A stretch of 64,000 bases of DNA from Altericroceibacterium spongiae (GCF_003610805.1 NZ_RAPF01000004.1:62001-126000); one strand, 5' to 3'. Counted from the stretch's first letter, positions 42,503 through 52,905 are shown. The notes: generated by a model from the letters alone, not told the origin. Program-made: numbers and translations.

Positions 42503-43459
42503 ATGCCAGTGAATATCTCCGGATGGGCGAAGCCGCGTGCTTTGGCCACTGTCCTGGCCGTAACAGCGATAGGCGGCGTAGCCTTGCCATCTGCTGCCTA
42601 CGCACAGGATGCCGATGCGCGGTTGCGTAAGATCGAGGCAGAAGTGAAAGCCTTGCAGCGAAAAGTCTTTCCCAACAGCGATGGCCGCTTCTTCACCCCG
42701 GAAGTGAATACTGCGCAGACGCCGCCGACACAGACAATCGGTACGCCTTCCACATCGGCTATTTCGGATATTCTGTCGCGCCTCGATGCGCTTGAAGGCC
42801 AGCTTAGGCAGCTGACTGCAAGGAGCGAGGAAAACAGCAACAAGATTGCTCAGCTTGAAGAGAAGCTGAAGCAGGTTTCTGCGGCTCCTTTATCCGGAGC
42901 AACCACTTCCGGGCCGAGCGGCTTCATTCCCGTGCCGGAATCTTCCAGCGGTAATTCGGGCAGTCCGGCACCAACACCTGCTCCGGCTTCGTCGTCTTCC
43001 GTATCCCGGTCGGCTCCCAGCCCGGCACGGGTGGAAGCGGTGCAGGCCATTACCAAACCGTCTACGGATGATGCGGGTGATGATGAATATGTCTATGGCT
43101 ATCGTCTGTGGAACGAAGGCTATTATCCGGAAGCCGAACAGCAGCTTGCTAAATTTCTGAAGGCATATCCTTCGCATTGGCGGGTGAGTTATGGCCGCAA
43201 TCTGCTTGGCCGAGCCTATCTCGATGAAGGTAAGCCGCGTGAAGCAGCACCTTATTTTCTGCAGAACTATCAGTCTGACAAGCAGGGTGTTCGCGCGCCT
43301 GACAGCCTTTTATATCTGGCGGAGTCCATGATTCAGATGGGCGATACAAACCGCGCCTGTATCGCTCTGGCGGAATTTGGCGACACTTATCCGGCTCTGG
43401 CGACAGGCCGTTTACAGAAGCAATATGAACGCAACCGTTCCAGCGTCACCTGTCAGTGA
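42503..43459 (+). CDS. YbgF/CpoB-like periplasmic TPR protein
   Basis: A 318-residue exported protein with a signal peptide ending near SAAYAQDA, a coiled-coil (DADARLRKIEAEVKALQRKV, then LDALEGQLRQLTARSEENSNKIAQLEEKL), a Ser/Pro linker and TPR repeats (YRLWNEGYYPEAEQQLAKFLKAYP onward). This is the architecture of CpoB, which couples Tol energy state to PBP1B. Unlike the usual tol-pal arrangement no pal or tolB precedes it. AGGAGGGT is well placed before the ATG. Its end overlaps tilS. Confidence 0.82.
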   Translation: MPVNISGWAKPRALATVLAVTAIGGVALPSAAYAQDADARLRKIEAEVKALQRKVFPNSDGRFFTPEVNTAQTPPTQTIGTPSTSAISDILSRLDALEGQLRQLTARSEENSNKIAQLEEKLKQVSAAPLSGATTSGPSGFIPVPESSSGNSGSPAPTPAPASSSSVSRSAPSPARVEAVQAITKPSTDDAGDDEYVYGYRLWNEGYYPEAEQQLAKFLKAYPSHWRVSYGRNLLGRAYLDEGKPREAAPYFLQNYQSDKQGVRAPDSLLYLAESMIQMGDTNRACIALAEFGDTYPALATGRLQKQYERNRSSVTCQ

Positions 43460-44417
43460 AGCCATACCGCATAATGTGATCGCCCGATTTACGGGCGATC
43501 TCGCACGGTTATGGCCTGATGGGGACCGGCTCGGACTAGCCGTATCGGGTGGGCCTGACAGTCTTGCCCTGCTGTTACTTGCCAGGGTGGCTTTGCCGGG
43601 ACGTGTCGAAGTCATAACCGTCGATCACGGTTTGCGTGCGGAAAGCGCAGGCGAATGCGCGATGGTGAAAGAGCTGTGCGCGGCCTATAATATTCCCTGC
43701 GAAATGGCGCGGGTCACTGTCCCGTCCGGCAATTTGCAGGACCGGGCCCGGCGGGCGCGTTATGCTGCCTTTGCCCAATGGATGAAGCAGCGGGACCTCT
43801 CAGCAATTGCGACCGCACATCATGCGGACGATCAGGCCGAAACGCTGGTGATGCGGCTCAACCGCGGAAGCGGGATCAACGGGCTGGCCGGCGTGCGTCC
43901 GCGAGGCATGGTGCCGGGAACTAAACTGGCTCTTCTGCGGCCTTTGCTCAGCTGGCGTCGCTCCGATCTGGCAAAGATTGTCGAACGCTCAGGGCTTCAG
44001 GCGGTACACGATCCGAGTAATTTCAATCCGCGCTTTGACCGCGTGCGTATCCGGCAGGCACTGGCCGAGGCGGACTGGCTCGAGCCGCAGGCTCTGGCAG
44101 CCAGTGCCAGCCATCTGGCCGATGCGGAGGAAGTGCTGGCCTGGGCATCGGACCGGGAATGGAAGGAACGGGTCACCGTGGGGGAAGACGGCGCGATCCG
44201 TTACCGGCCGCACAGCCCCAAGCTGGTGGTCATGCGCGTGGTATTGCGTGCTATTAATATGCTGGGCGGCAGCCCCCGGGGCGGGGCGGTGGCCAATCTC
44301 ATCATGCGCCTGCAAAATGGCAAGGATTCGACGTTGAGTGGTGTCATCGCCCGAAGTGACCATGGTGTCTGGGTTTTCCGCAAGGAACCACCGCGACGCA
44401 TTTCCGGCCCTTCGTAA
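43425..44417 (+). CDS. tilS: tRNA(Ile)-lysidine synthetase
   Basis: A 330-residue N-type ATP pyrophosphatase that modifies C34 of tRNA-Ile(CAU) to lysidine. The PP-loop is SGGPDSLALLLLA and the ATAHHADDQAETLVMRL segment carries the second conserved motif. The ATG at 43425 gives an overlap of 35 bases with the CpoB-like gene, as is common for this pair in alphaproteobacteria, where ybgF-tilS-ftsH is often conserved; ftsH does not follow here. A second frame start at 43377 is too far inside the upstream gene. Confidence 0.93.
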   Translation: MNATVPASPVSEAIPHNVIARFTGDLARLWPDGDRLGLAVSGGPDSLALLLLARVALPGRVEVITVDHGLRAESAGECAMVKELCAAYNIPCEMARVTVPSGNLQDRARRARYAAFAQWMKQRDLSAIATAHHADDQAETLVMRLNRGSGINGLAGVRPRGMVPGTKLALLRPLLSWRRSDLAKIVERSGLQAVHDPSNFNPRFDRVRIRQALAEADWLEPQALAASASHLADAEEVLAWASDREWKERVTVGEDGAIRYRPHSPKLVVMRVVLRAINMLGGSPRGGAVANLIMRLQNGKDSTLSGVIARSDHGVWVFRKEPPRRISGPS

Positions 44418-44433
44418 AGCTTCGATCCAGATT

Positions 44434-45132
44434 CTACTGAATAATCAGCGGATCGCCGATATCGGCCATCTTTCCTCTTGTAATGATAACTTTGTCTCCC
44501 TTGCTGGCCAGCGCAAAGAGCTTTGCCGCGAAGGGATTGGGGGCGCCGATACAGCCATGGCTGGCATAGCCATTTTCCACCTGTGACCCGTGGATCGAGA
44601 CACCGTCCCAGGTTAGCCGCATTGTGTAGGGCATCGGCGCATTGTCATAGATAGAGGAGTAGTTTTCCTTCTTCATTTCCAGAATCGGAAAAGTACCGAG
44701 CGGGGTAGGATGGTCCTGCGTGCCGAGCAGCACGGCCGTTGCGCCGATTTCATAACCATCGCGAAAGACAGACAGGACGCGGGCATCTAGGTCCACCGTC
44801 ATAACCAGAGGGCCGTCGGGCACACCATCATCGTCCCAATACCACTCACCATATTTGATGGGCCCTTCGATAGGCAGGATGCGTTTGATGACGAAGGGTC
44901 TACCTGTATCCGGTGCAGGGTCGGGTTTTGGATTGCTCGGGGTTTCAGAAGTGGTCCCTATGGGTCGGGTCATGCTGGCCGTCAGCACATCATTACTATT
45001 TTGGATGTCGGCTTGGGCAGTCTGTGCTGGCCCGTCAGGCTCGGCAAACCACTGACCGGCTGCGAATACTGCGCCAATGGCGCACATAACCGCCAGCGTT
45101 GCGCCGAGTATCCATTTCACCGCTCTGTCCAT
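44434..45132 (-). CDS. L,D-transpeptidase (YkuD family)
   Basis: A 232-residue protein with one N-terminal membrane segment/signal (WILGATLAVMCAIGAVFAAG), a Pro/Thr linker and a YkuD catalytic domain. The signature HGSQVENGYASHGCIGAPN supplies the conserved His and nucleophile Cys. Such enzymes make 3-3 cross-links in peptidoglycan or attach proteins to it. Converges on tilS with 16 bases between. The sphingomonad type is short and lacks LysM. Confidence 0.88.
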   Translation of the reverse strand: MDRAVKWILGATLAVMCAIGAVFAAGQWFAEPDGPAQTAQADIQNSNDVLTASMTRPIGTTSETPSNPKPDPAPDTGRPFVIKRILPIEGPIKYGEWYWDDDGVPDGPLVMTVDLDARVLSVFRDGYEIGATAVLLGTQDHPTPLGTFPILEMKKENYSSIYDNAPMPYTMRLTWDGVSIHGSQVENGYASHGCIGAPNPFAAKLFALASKGDKVIITRGKMADIGDPLIIQ

Positions 45133-45208
45133 GGCTGCTTTATTGCTGTTTGCAGCACTTTCGCCAAGCTATCATGCTGCCATGGTCCCTGTGTGAGACG
45201 GTTTAACG

Positions 45209-48001
45209 TTAGCCATGCGCCCCGAATTCATTGGCAATTGCCGTGGTAATCCTGCGAGACAGGGCATAAGCGCGATCGATCGGATCGATATAATCGCGCC
45301 GGATCGTGTCGTAACCGGCGTCGCCGCCATCGGGATATTCGGTTGTTTCGGTCAGATCGAAATCGTCAATTCGGGGGAACTCGGTCGGAAAGGCGCGGCG
45401 TAACTGGGCAAGAGCATCATCGACGCGCAGGGTGAAGACCATTTCCAGCACATCTTCGCGGCTGATATCGTTTGCCCGGCTGAAAACCGGGATCGACACC
45501 ACACGGATGAACATGTGCTGGAATAAGGCGAAGCGCACGGCCTGCAACACACCGATGGCACGGCGGATCGGTTCGCGATCTGCCAGTGAGCTTTCCACCG
45601 GGATCAGTTCGAGCAGACGATGAAGCTTTAGGGCGTCCACACGCAGGCGCGAAGCAAGGCGGCGGAATACGCCCATCCGGTCATCTTTCACGAGATATTC
45701 GCTCAGCGCCTGACACGGTTCGGACAGGTGGCTTTCTGTGCCGCGATAAGGGCGGCTGGCCCAATAGGCTGAGTTGAACAGCTCACCATAGGCTGCCACC
45801 GTTTTTACACTGGCCAGAGCATTGGCTGCACGAGCCAGACGAATCAACTGCCGGCCGCGCTCGCTGTCGCGCAGCAACTGCGCCATTTCTTCGAACTTGC
45901 CGTCGGCTGCACTGCCGATCCCGGCAATGACATTTACCGGATAGCCGAGCTGCTGGAGAATAGCATTATGCGGGATTGCGCGAATCTGGCGCAGGCTCAT
46001 TTCCCGATCCGCCGATAAATCCGACTGGCGCCGCGATACGCGGCTACCGGTAGAATTGAGCATACCGAGGCCAAAAGCGGTGACTGCGCGCGAATAGGTA
46101 CGGCTCTCCAGATGGCCATGCTGATGGTCGCGGATCGCCCGATAGAAATCGAGGCTGAGGTCCGTGCGACGATAAAATGGGTCAGGCGGCAGATCTGTAT
46201 CGGTTTCGGCGGGACGAATCTCGGCAATGCGAGTGAGTGTCGCCAGGGCCAGCTCGGGATTGGCGAAGAACATATAGCCATCGCCTCCCTGAAAGCTGAC
46301 TTCGGGTTCCAGCCGGATACCGGCTCGCATGAAGCGCCGACGCGACCATGTGCTGAGCGGCCAGGCCAGCCGGTCTTCGAAACTGTCGGGATGGGCACCG
46401 CGGCCCATGCTTTCACCATGCGTATCGAAAATTAGCGCAGCAGTGTCGTTGAGATTGTTTTCCTTCATCGCATCAGCCAGCCGGCCTTGCAGACGCTCGA
46501 TGGCAAGGCTTGCGGGAATCTGGCCGACAAAACGCCCGGCATCGGAAAAACCGGTTTGAATCGCTACATGGCCGCGGTTGCGTGCATATTCCTGATAGAC
46601 AGGTTCGGCCAGCAGCGCATCGAGGAAGCGGCCGCCATGTTCGAGCGCAGTTTCCGTTTCGAAGAGTGGAGAAACGTCTACCTTCCCTTCGACGCCGAAT
46701 AATTTGGCGAAATAAAGAGCTGCCAGAACTGTCGCCGGTTCTTCGCATTCGGCAATCAGCATGCGGATCGGTGCATCCGCATCCACGTGACGCAGGATTT
46801 GTGCTATGGCGATGAACTGGCGGATAGCCGTGCTGCTTTCGATGGCCAGCGCGGCAAAATTGGTCTGAAGCGGGCGGACGTCTTCCACGGCCTTTCGCAG
46901 CCGGGCAAGGGCTCCTTTGCTGGCGAGGTTAAGCTCACTGCCATGCCCGTCATCAAGACGGCGCCGGATAGCATTGTGAAGCTGTTTGGCATTCACCCGA
47001 AAGTGGATCCAGCCCATGCCCAGACCATCGGCACGCATTGCAGCGGCAAGTGTCTTAAGTTTCACAGCTCTGGCAGGATCGTCACAATCACGTGCTTCCG
47101 CATCGAGCCGGTCGATAGTACCGGAAAGCGACAGAAGTTTGCGAGGATCGGTGGCCGTAAGGCGGTTGGCGGCGACCGAAAGTGCTGCCGGATCGCTCAG
47201 ATCGGCGGCAAAATCCTGCGCTCGCTCCTGCGCACAGTCCGTGGCCGGCCGCAATTCGCGCAGCAAGGGATGATCTGTATCCAGCTCTTCCAGCGTGGTC
47301 ACATAGTGGGCCAGTCGCTCTGCTTTTTCGGCTAGGCGGAAACCGATGGAATCAAACCATTTGATATCGGTTCGGCCATCCATGTCATAACCGACCCAGC
47401 TTGCGAAGCGGAACGGGAGCGGGGCAAAATCATGCCATTGATCGGGCCATTGCTTTTGCGCTTTTTCGAGCAGCAAGCCTACCAGCTGGTCACGTGCCGC
47501 AGCCGCATGGGTGATCGCCCGCATTGCCCGGCCATGTTCATAATCGAGCGTAATATCCGGCCTTTTACCGGGTACCGGGCAGGCGCTTTCGTCGATTTTT
47601 CCGCCTTGTGCGGCATTGGTGGCAACGGCTTCGCTTTCCTGCGGTGTCAGCAGGAATGTAGGATGGGCCGTAAAGACCGCATGGAGTTGCGGTTGCTCCC
47701 AGCGTTGGCGGAAGGCTGCGAAATCACCCGGTTCCTTATCCAGCATGGCAGAAAAGCCGGCGCGATTGTCTTCGGGTAAAACGGGCTGAACCAGCCGCCG
47801 TAAATGGGCTGCACGGCTTTGCAGCGCATCGCATTCGAGCTCGGCAATCCAGCTTTCGAAATCGTCGAGACTTCGTTCGCCGGATTCGAGCAGTCGGGAG
47901 AGGTCCAGCGATAGCTGAAAGACAGGATTGAAAAGCGGCGTTTCATTGGTCCGCTCGCGCAATTCCTGCAGGCGATCGAGAAGCTCTCCGACTGTTTTCA
48001 T
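45209..48001 (-). CDS. Phosphoenolpyruvate carboxylase homologue with altered catalytic motifs
   Basis: A 930-residue protein aligned by eye to PEPC over its whole length: FTAHPTF (110-116), GYDMDG (204-209), metal-site VSPLFET (443-449), FSDAGR (485-490), SMGRG (531-535), VSFQGG (568-573) and the terminal ITTAIANEF region. Compared with E. coli PEPC the HGRGGS motif is HGE-S, two residues shorter and without Arg581; Lys546 is replaced by Arg; QGE becomes QGG; and the C-terminal RNTG is lost. His138, Asp543, Glu506 and Arg587 equivalents remain. The ATG overlaps the stop of eda (ATGA), so it is the fifth gene of the Entner-Doudoroff operon. Canonical PEPC activity is uncertain. Confidence 0.8.
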   Translation of the reverse strand: MKTVGELLDRLQELRERTNETPLFNPVFQLSLDLSRLLESGERSLDDFESWIAELECDALQSRAAHLRRLVQPVLPEDNRAGFSAMLDKEPGDFAAFRQRWEQPQLHAVFTAHPTFLLTPQESEAVATNAAQGGKIDESACPVPGKRPDITLDYEHGRAMRAITHAAAARDQLVGLLLEKAQKQWPDQWHDFAPLPFRFASWVGYDMDGRTDIKWFDSIGFRLAEKAERLAHYVTTLEELDTDHPLLRELRPATDCAQERAQDFAADLSDPAALSVAANRLTATDPRKLLSLSGTIDRLDAEARDCDDPARAVKLKTLAAAMRADGLGMGWIHFRVNAKQLHNAIRRRLDDGHGSELNLASKGALARLRKAVEDVRPLQTNFAALAIESSTAIRQFIAIAQILRHVDADAPIRMLIAECEEPATVLAALYFAKLFGVEGKVDVSPLFETETALEHGGRFLDALLAEPVYQEYARNRGHVAIQTGFSDAGRFVGQIPASLAIERLQGRLADAMKENNLNDTAALIFDTHGESMGRGAHPDSFEDRLAWPLSTWSRRRFMRAGIRLEPEVSFQGGDGYMFFANPELALATLTRIAEIRPAETDTDLPPDPFYRRTDLSLDFYRAIRDHQHGHLESRTYSRAVTAFGLGMLNSTGSRVSRRQSDLSADREMSLRQIRAIPHNAILQQLGYPVNVIAGIGSAADGKFEEMAQLLRDSERGRQLIRLARAANALASVKTVAAYGELFNSAYWASRPYRGTESHLSEPCQALSEYLVKDDRMGVFRRLASRLRVDALKLHRLLELIPVESSLADREPIRRAIGVLQAVRFALFQHMFIRVVSIPVFSRANDISREDVLEMVFTLRVDDALAQLRRAFPTEFPRIDDFDLTETTEYPDGGDAGYDTIRRDYIDPIDRAYALSRRITTAIANEFGAHG

Positions 48002-48624
48002 CTAGGCAATCCTGACGCTTCGCGGGCGAGATTTTCGATATGAGCCGGATCGGGCTCGCCCTTTGGCGCGACCCAGCTTCCACCGACGCACAAGACCGGA
48101 TCGAGTGCCAGCCATTCGGACGCATTTTGTGCGCTGATACCGCCGGTGGGGCAGAATTTACATTGGCCGAAGGGAGCGGCGAGCGCTTTCAGCGCCGGGA
48201 TGCCACCATTCGCCATGGCCGGAAAGAATTTGAAATGAGTAAGCCCCAGTTCCAACCCGCGCATAATATCGCCTGCATTGGCGATGCCGGGAAGGAAAGG
48301 TGTGTTGTCCGCCTGGATCGCTTCACCCAGAGTATTGGTGAGACCGGGTGAAACGATAAACTGGCTGCCTGCTTCCATGGCGGCACGATAGTCGTTTACA
48401 TTGGTCACAGTTCCGGCGCCCACAATCGCACCATCGACCTGTTTCATGATGGAAATCGCTTCAAGCGCCGCTTCGGTGCGCAGTGTGACTTCGAGCACTC
48501 TCAGGCCGCCTGCCACCAGTGCCTTGGCGAGCGGCAGGGCATGAGCCGCATCCTCGATTACCAGCACCGGGATGACCGGGGCCGTCAGCATGATCTGTTC
48601 GATGGGGGCGGGGGTCGTAGTCAT
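47998..48624 (-). CDS. eda: 2-dehydro-3-deoxy-phosphogluconate (KDPG) aldolase
   Basis: A 208-residue class I aldolase that splits KDPG to pyruvate and glyceraldehyde 3-phosphate. Visible are the general base region VLEVTLRTEAALEAI, GAGTVTN, the Schiff-base lysine in HFKFFPA and CPTGGI. It is coupled by ATGA overlaps to glk upstream and to the PEPC-like gene downstream. Confidence 0.95.
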   Translation of the reverse strand: MTTTPAPIEQIMLTAPVIPVLVIEDAAHALPLAKALVAGGLRVLEVTLRTEAALEAISIMKQVDGAIVGAGTVTNVNDYRAAMEAGSQFIVSPGLTNTLGEAIQADNTPFLPGIANAGDIMRGLELGLTHFKFFPAMANGGIPALKALAAPFGQCKFCPTGGISAQNASEWLALDPVLCVGGSWVAPKGEPDPAHIENLAREASGLPR

Positions 48625-49613
48625 GCTTTCTCCGAAAGATGTTCACGCTGAAACGCGGCAGCCGCGCCGAACAGGCCGGGCTGAGGATGAGTAATGAATT
48701 TGACGGGGATACTGGCCATGAGCGGTTCGTACCGGCCTTTAAAACGGAACCTCTCACCAAATCCGGCATAATGCAGCACGTGGCGAATACGATAGCCGAG
48801 TCCGCCGGCCATTACGACGGCACTGGCGCCATGCGTGAGAGCGAAATCACCGCTGGCGCTGCCCAGAGCCATGCAGAACCGTTCTATCGCATTGACTGCC
48901 AGCATGTCGCTGCGATCGAGACCGCGTTCCCAGATGGTGCGATCATCGAGCTTCTCGACACTGCGATGTTCGAGCGAAGCGAGTGTTTCATATATGCCGA
49001 CGATGCCCGGGCCTGAAACCACTCGCTCTACAGATACCCGGCGATGCAGATGGCGCAGGCGCTTCATCAGCTCGTCTTCGATATGATCGACCGGTGCGAA
49101 ATTGGCATGGCCGCCTTCGGAAGCCTGTACGTGATAGGTTCCATCGACCCGGTAGAACTGCGCCACGCCAAGGCCGGTACCCGGGCCGATCACGCTGACT
49201 GTGCCGTTTTCGGGCAAGGGTTTATCAGGGCCCGTCAGATGCAGAAACTGATCTTCGGGTGCGCGAGCCACGGCATGCGCAACGGCGGCGAAGTCGTTGA
49301 GCACGGTAACCTTCTCAAGACCAAGCTGCGTATCGAGTGCACCGATATGAATGACCCAGCTATTATTGGTGAGACGCACCGTTTCACCCTGGATCGGTGC
49401 CGCCAGAGCGAGAGAAGCGCGGCGCGGCACTGGTCCCTCGACCCGCCGTTCAAATTCCTCCCACGCGGTCTGAAGAGAGACATAGTCACTGGTTTTGAGT
49501 GTGACGGGCTCGTCGAGTTCGATGCCACCATCCGCGGTAAAACGCGCCAGCGCAAAGCGGGCATGCGTACCGCCGATATCCATGGCGACGAGATCGCTTG
49601 CATGACCCTGCAT
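48621..49613 (-). CDS. glk: Glucokinase
   Basis: A 330-residue ATP-dependent glucokinase of the Glk (non-ROK) family. Phosphate-binding motif MDIGGTHARFAL near residue 11, GPGTGLGVAQFYR and the ASEGGHANFAPVD glucose-binding segment are seen. It feeds glucose 6-phosphate to Zwf in the same operon. Three bases separate it from the stop of edd and its stop overlaps eda. Confidence 0.95.
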   Translation of the reverse strand: MQGHASDLVAMDIGGTHARFALARFTADGGIELDEPVTLKTSDYVSLQTAWEEFERRVEGPVPRRASLALAAPIQGETVRLTNNSWVIHIGALDTQLGLEKVTVLNDFAAVAHAVARAPEDQFLHLTGPDKPLPENGTVSVIGPGTGLGVAQFYRVDGTYHVQASEGGHANFAPVDHIEDELMKRLRHLHRRVSVERVVSGPGIVGIYETLASLEHRSVEKLDDRTIWERGLDRSDMLAVNAIERFCMALGSASGDFALTHGASAVVMAGGLGYRIRHVLHYAGFGERFRFKGRYEPLMASIPVKFITHPQPGLFGAAAAFQREHLSEKA

Positions 49614-49616
49614 GGC

Positions 49617-51428
49617 TTACAGACCTCCCATGGCAAGCATCGCAGAGCCGCCCAGCTCGGCGCTATCAGCATTGGCGCGGAACATGCCGAATAATTCGCG
49701 GGCCATGCCCTGCTGCGGAGCCGGAGCGGGAACGGGTTCTCTGGCAGAAAGGTCTGCCGTGGTTTCCAGTGTACCGGTCTTGCCGCAAAGGCGGATAATA
49801 TCGCCATCGCGAACCAGCGAAAGCGGGCCACCGCCCAGGGCTTCGGGCGTGCAGTGAATGGCTGCCGGAACCTTGCCGCTGGCCCCGGACATGCGGCCAT
49901 CGGTTACCAGCGCCACTTTGTAACCGCGATCCTGCAACACGCCGAGCGGCGGGGTCAGCTTGTGCAATTCGGGCATCCCGTTGGCGCGAGGGCCCTGATG
50001 GCGGACCACTACGATCACATCCTTATCCAGTTCACCGGCGGAGAAAGCCTTTGAGACTTCTTCCTGATGTTCGAAGACGCGGCAGGGTGCTTCGATTGTC
50101 AGCCGTTCCGCATCGACTGCACTGGTCTTGAAACAGGCGCGGCCGAGATTGCCTTCGACAAGCCGCATACCGCCCGTTTCCTGAAAAGGCTTCCCAACCG
50201 GACGGACCATTTCGGTATCGCCGCTTTCGGGAATATCGCGCCAGATCAGATTGTCGCCATCGAAGCCGGGTTCCTGCGCATAAGAAGACAGGTCCTGTCC
50301 GCCGACAGTCATGATATCCCGATGGGCCAGGCCGTTATCGAGCAATTCGCCGATGACGAAGCCAATGCCGCCAGCTGCATGGAAATGGTTCACATCGCCA
50401 GAGCCGTTCGGATAGACGCGGCACAATAGCGGGGTGACGGAGGAGAGTTCGGCAATATCGCTCCAGTCGATCTTGATGCCGGCCGCGCGGGCCATGGCCG
50501 GAATATGAATTGCATGATTGGTCGATCCGCCTGTAGCGAGCAGCCCCGCCACGGCATTGACGATAGCCTTTTCATCCACGCACTGCGCCAGCGGGCGGTA
50601 ATCCTCGCTATCGCGGGTAATTCTGGCGAGCTGATGCACCGCACCGCGGGTGAGAGCCTTGCGCAAGGGCGTGTCGGGCGGAACGAAGGCAGCGCCCGGC
50701 ATGTGAAGCCCCATCAGCTCCATCATCATCTGATTGGAATTGGCCGTGCCGTAGAAAGTGCAGGTTCCGGCGGAGTGATAGCTCTTGCTTTCGCTTTCGA
50801 GCAATTGGGCGCGGGTTGCCTTGCCTTCGGCATAAAGCTGGCGAACCTTCTGCTTTTCCTTGTTGGCGATACCCGAAGGCATAGGGCCCGACGGAACGAA
50901 GATGCCGGGAAGATAGCCGAAACGCAGCGCACCGATCAGCAGACCGGGCACGATCTTGTCACAAATACCGAGCAGGGCCACGCTGTCATACATGGCATGA
51001 CTAAGCCCGACGGCCGTGGCGAGAGCGATGACATCGCGGGAGAAGAGCGAGAGTTCCATCCCGTCCTGTCCCTGCGTCACGCCGTCACACATGGCCGGAG
51101 TCGCGCCGGCGACCTGTGCGGTGGCGCCCACTTCGCGGGCATAGATCTTCATTTGCGGCGGATAGGCGCCATAGGGCTGATGGGCCGAAATCGTGTCATT
51201 ATACGCGCTGATAATGCCGATATTGGGGCCGCGTCGGGAGGCGATGGAATCCTTGTCTTCCCCTGCCGCCGCGAAACCGTGGGCGAGATTGGAGCAGGGC
51301 ATTACATTGCGATCGCGATGGGTATCGCTTTCGCGCTGCATCAGTTCCAGATAGGCCGCGCGGCTATCCTTCGATTTCTCGATGATCCGCGCAGTTACGC
51401 GCTCGACCACCGGATTGAGTTTACTCAT
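49617..51428 (-). CDS. edd: 6-phosphogluconate dehydratase
   Basis: A 603-residue iron-sulphur dehydratase of the IlvD/Edd family that converts 6-phosphogluconate to KDPG. Typical segments are the [20 protein letters not shown] region, [34 protein letters not shown], the [10 protein letters not shown] segment and the terminal [23 protein letters not shown]. Its start overlaps the stop of zwf by eight bases. It is the key enzyme marking an Entner-Doudoroff glucose route, normal for sphingomonads lacking phosphofructokinase. Confidence 0.96.
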   Translation of the reverse strand: MSKLNPVVERVTARIIEKSKDSRAAYLELMQRESDTHRDRNVMPCSNLAHGFAAAGEDKDSIASRRGPNIGIISAYNDTISAHQPYGAYPPQMKIYAREVGATAQVAGATPAMCDGVTQGQDGMELSLFSRDVIALATAVGLSHAMYDSVALLGICDKIVPGLLIGALRFGYLPGIFVPSGPMPSGIANKEKQKVRQLYAEGKATRAQLLESESKSYHSAGTCTFYGTANSNQMMMELMGLHMPGAAFVPPDTPLRKALTRGAVHQLARITRDSEDYRPLAQCVDEKAIVNAVAGLLATGGSTNHAIHIPAMARAAGIKIDWSDIAELSSVTPLLCRVYPNGSGDVNHFHAAGGIGFVIGELLDNGLAHRDIMTVGGQDLSSYAQEPGFDGDNLIWRDIPESGDTEMVRPVGKPFQETGGMRLVEGNLGRACFKTSAVDAERLTIEAPCRVFEHQEEVSKAFSAGELDKDVIVVVRHQGPRANGMPELHKLTPPLGVLQDRGYKVALVTDGRMSGASGKVPAAIHCTPEALGGGPLSLVRDGDIIRLCGKTGTLETTADLSAREPVPAPAPQQGMARELFGMFRANADSAELGGSAMLAMGGL

Positions 51429-52854
51429 GCCAGCTTACTCCGTCCCTTTCGGCCAGTGCGATGGCTGCGCTCGGGCCCCAGCTCCCTGCGCTATATTCCT
51501 TCGGCGTCTGGCCTTCCTTGTTCCATGTGTCGCGAATACGGTCGATCCATGACCATTGCGCCTCCACCTCGTCCCGGCGAACGAACAGCGTCTGGTCGCC
51601 CTCGATCAGATCGAGCAGCAGCCGTTCATAGGCAATCCGGCGATGAGCGCCGATAAAGGCATCGGGCATGGCAATATCGAGCGGAACCGAGCGTAATGTC
51701 AGCCCTTCGCGATCGAGCCCGGGAACCTTGGCCATGAGATTGAGTGAAATATTTTCTTCCGGCTGAATACCGATCACCAGCTTGTTGGGAACGCTTCTGG
51801 CCCCGGCGAAGATCGAATGCGGTACCTCCCGGAATTGCACTACGATTTCGGTTTTGCGCCGGAACAGCCTTTTGCCGGTGCGCAAATAAAAGGGCACACC
51901 GCGCCAGCGCCAGTTATCGACATGGGCTTTGAGCGCGACGAAGGTTTCCGTACTGCTGTTGCGCCCCAGCTCGTCATCATAGCCGGGAACGATCTGGCTG
52001 TTGACCGCACCGCCGCGATATTGTCCGGTAACGGTCTCATTCGCGCTGATATCGCGCAATGCACGCAGCACTTTTACCTTTTCATCGCGCACGCCGCTCG
52101 CAGCGAAACTGGTCGGCGGCTCCATCGCCACCAGCGCGAGCAGTTGCAGCATATGGTTCTGCACCATGTCGCGCAGCGCGCCGGCATCGTCGTAAAAGTC
52201 GATCCGGCTTTCCAGTCCGACCGTTTCCGCCACCGTAATCTGGACATGATCGATATAATTGCCATTCCACAGCGGTTCGAACAGGATATTGGCAAAGCGC
52301 AGGGCAAGCAGATTCTGCACCGTTTCCTTGCCGAGATAATGATCGATGCGGAAGGTGCGCGTTTCGGGAAAAGCTGCGGCTACAGCATCGTTGATTTCAC
52401 AGCTTGAACCGAGATCCACACCGAGCGGCTTTTCCAGCCCGATTCGCACATTCTCTCCGGCAAGGCCGCCTTGCTGAAGTCCTTTAATGGTCGGCTCAAA
52501 CAGGCTGGGCGCCGTCGAAAGGAAGATGGCGAGGCCGTGTTGCGGTGTGCCGACCTTTTCAGCCAGTGCAGTATAACCTGCCATATCGGTCGCATCGAGG
52601 GGCTGGAAACTCAGCCGGTTGAGAAAATCGGCCAGTCCGCTGCGGCGGTCGGCCGGAAGATATTTTTCCAGTGCTTCCCGTGCGAAGTTACGGAAGTCGA
52701 GATCGCTCAGTTCAGAACGCGCCGTGCCGATAATCCTCAGATCCGGGGCGAGCAATCCATCGGCATCCAGTGCGCAGAGGGATGGCAGCAACATTCTTTG
52801 CGAAAGGTCACCGGTCGCACCGAAGAGGAGCAGTCGGTCGGCAGTGAAAGTCAT
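51421..52854 (-). CDS. zwf: Glucose-6-phosphate 1-dehydrogenase
   Basis: A 477-residue dehydrogenase with the cofactor segment [18 protein letters not shown], the active-site signature [21 protein letters not shown] and [11 protein letters not shown]. It is the first gene of zwf-edd-glk-eda-PEPC-like. GGGAG lies 11 bases before the ATG. The leader contains a perfect inverted repeat (52885-52905) placed where a repressor would bind. The 6-phosphogluconolactonase gene pgl, frequent in such operons, is missing here. Confidence 0.96.
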   Translation of the reverse strand: MTFTADRLLLFGATGDLSQRMLLPSLCALDADGLLAPDLRIIGTARSELSDLDFRNFAREALEKYLPADRRSGLADFLNRLSFQPLDATDMAGYTALAEKVGTPQHGLAIFLSTAPSLFEPTIKGLQQGGLAGENVRIGLEKPLGVDLGSSCEINDAVAAAFPETRTFRIDHYLGKETVQNLLALRFANILFEPLWNGNYIDHVQITVAETVGLESRIDFYDDAGALRDMVQNHMLQLLALVAMEPPTSFAASGVRDEKVKVLRALRDISANETVTGQYRGGAVNSQIVPGYDDELGRNSSTETFVALKAHVDNWRWRGVPFYLRTGKRLFRRKTEIVVQFREVPHSIFAGARSVPNKLVIGIQPEENISLNLMAKVPGLDREGLTLRSVPLDIAMPDAFIGAHRRIAYERLLLDLIEGDQTLFVRRDEVEAQWSWIDRIRDTWNKEGQTPKEYSAGSWGPSAAIALAERDGVSWHE

Positions 52855-52884
52855 GTGCAGATAATCTCCCGGAGCTATCTCAAT

Positions 52885-52905
52885 CTATATGTGTCGCGCA
52901 TATAG
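52885..52905 (-). promoter_or_regulatory. Palindromic operator candidate upstream of zwf
   Basis: CTATATG and CATATAG form perfect 7-base arms with a 7-base GC-rich spacer, 31 bases before the zwf ATG. A TATAAG hexamer on the minus strand (52915-52910) would place the transcription start inside the repeat. The geometry fits a repressor that controls the Entner-Doudoroff operon. Confidence 0.5.
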
